From contig CAMHDC010000018.1 in assembly GCA_946183765.1 (NCBI GenBank), forward strand, positions 1 to 12,573: a DNA stretch of 12,573 nt, read 5' to 3'. The stretch's first letter is position 1. Every line of letters begins with the position of its first letter. Both the position numbers and the translations under genes were made by a program. The notes beneath the pieces are model-generated. The model did not search any database and was not told the origin of the DNA. It was given only the letters and a program-made list of their open reading frames with translations. The DNA is from an uncultured Clostridia bacterium. GTDB taxonomy: Bacteria; Bacillota; Clostridia; Christensenellales; CAG-138. This document shows, in pieces, positions 12,507-12,573 of this stretch.

Positions 12507-12573
12507 TCGTTTTCGATGCGCTCGATCAGGGCGAAGAGGGCCCGGGCGCTGTTGAAGTTCTCGGGCACGATGT
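12503..12573 (-). CDS. C-terminal end of an upstream gene, possibly an acyl carrier protein
   Basis: Only the last 22 codons are visible, ending IVPENFNSARALFALIERIENE and a TGA that overlaps the MBOAT start. The final residues look like the last helix of an acyl/peptidyl carrier protein (pattern I-x-PENF-x-S-x-x-A-hydrophobic-ALIER). Clostridial MBOAT genes are sometimes preceded by an adenylation-domain gene and a carrier protein gene. The phosphopantetheine serine would lie outside the window, so the identity rests on this short tail and on context; it could be another protein. Confidence 0.4.
   Translation of the reverse strand, partial: IVPENFNSARALFALIERIENE

Noticed and set aside
1..12573. 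RNA genes or riboswitches
   Set aside because: No tRNA cloverleaf, rRNA segment or recognisable riboswitch core was found in the intergenic regions, which are all short (the longest are about 170-180 nt).

Overview
This window looks like a chromosomal segment of a GC-rich member of the Clostridia (Firmicutes), probably a gut-associated lineage. The evidence is a class III fructose-1,6-bisphosphatase of the Firmicutes type, a short clostridial-style FeoA/FeoB pair, an iscR-iscS-iscU cluster without the rest of the proteobacterial isc operon, a PcrA-type helicase with a C-terminal Tudor-like domain, and a TPR/RCC1 membrane protein of a kind common in gut Clostridia. Species cannot be named from the sequence. 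No rRNA, tRNA, CRISPR array, integrase, transposase or phage gene was seen.

Layout. Positions 1-1145 (minus strand) hold the 5' part of fbp and, upstream of it, a three-helix DUF1622-like membrane protein. A divergent intergenic region (1146-1314) follows, with a promoter, two hairpins and an AT-rich palindrome that probably controls feoA-feoB (1315-3356, plus strand, overlapping by 4 nt). FeoB converges on a TPR/coiled-coil/TM/RCC1-propeller protein (3416-4693, minus). Two palindromes of identical design but different stem sequence (3360-3385 and 4837-4862) bracket that gene in opposite orientation. Next on the minus strand come a 57-residue membrane protein with an unusual promoter, a 96-residue SemiSWEET-like membrane protein, a WYL-domain regulator and the PcrA/UvrD-type helicase. 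Transcription runs pcrA to WYL regulator, 12 nt apart, and possibly on to the SemiSWEET-like gene. Divergent from pcrA is iscR-iscS-iscU (8793-10902, plus), closed by a bidirectional terminator. From the right edge, on the minus strand, an MBOAT O-acyltransferase gene ends at the same terminator; it overlaps by 4 nt the tail of an upstream gene that may be an acyl carrier protein.

How the genes fit together. Two units deal with iron: FeoAB imports Fe2+, while IscS supplies sulfur to the IscU scaffold under IscR control. A 25-bp sequence shared by the iscR and iscS promoters suggests IscR controls its own gene and iscSU separately. The helicase-WYL pair suggests DNA repair linked to a ligand-sensing regulator. 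The MBOAT unit suggests acylation of an extracytoplasmic polymer.

Most of the window is ordinary core-genome content. The parts least explained by known annotation are the phased 11-bp repeats in front of the 57-residue protein gene, the paired palindromes, the actively rearranging propeller gene and the twin isc operators. I see no convincing complete novel multi-gene system.
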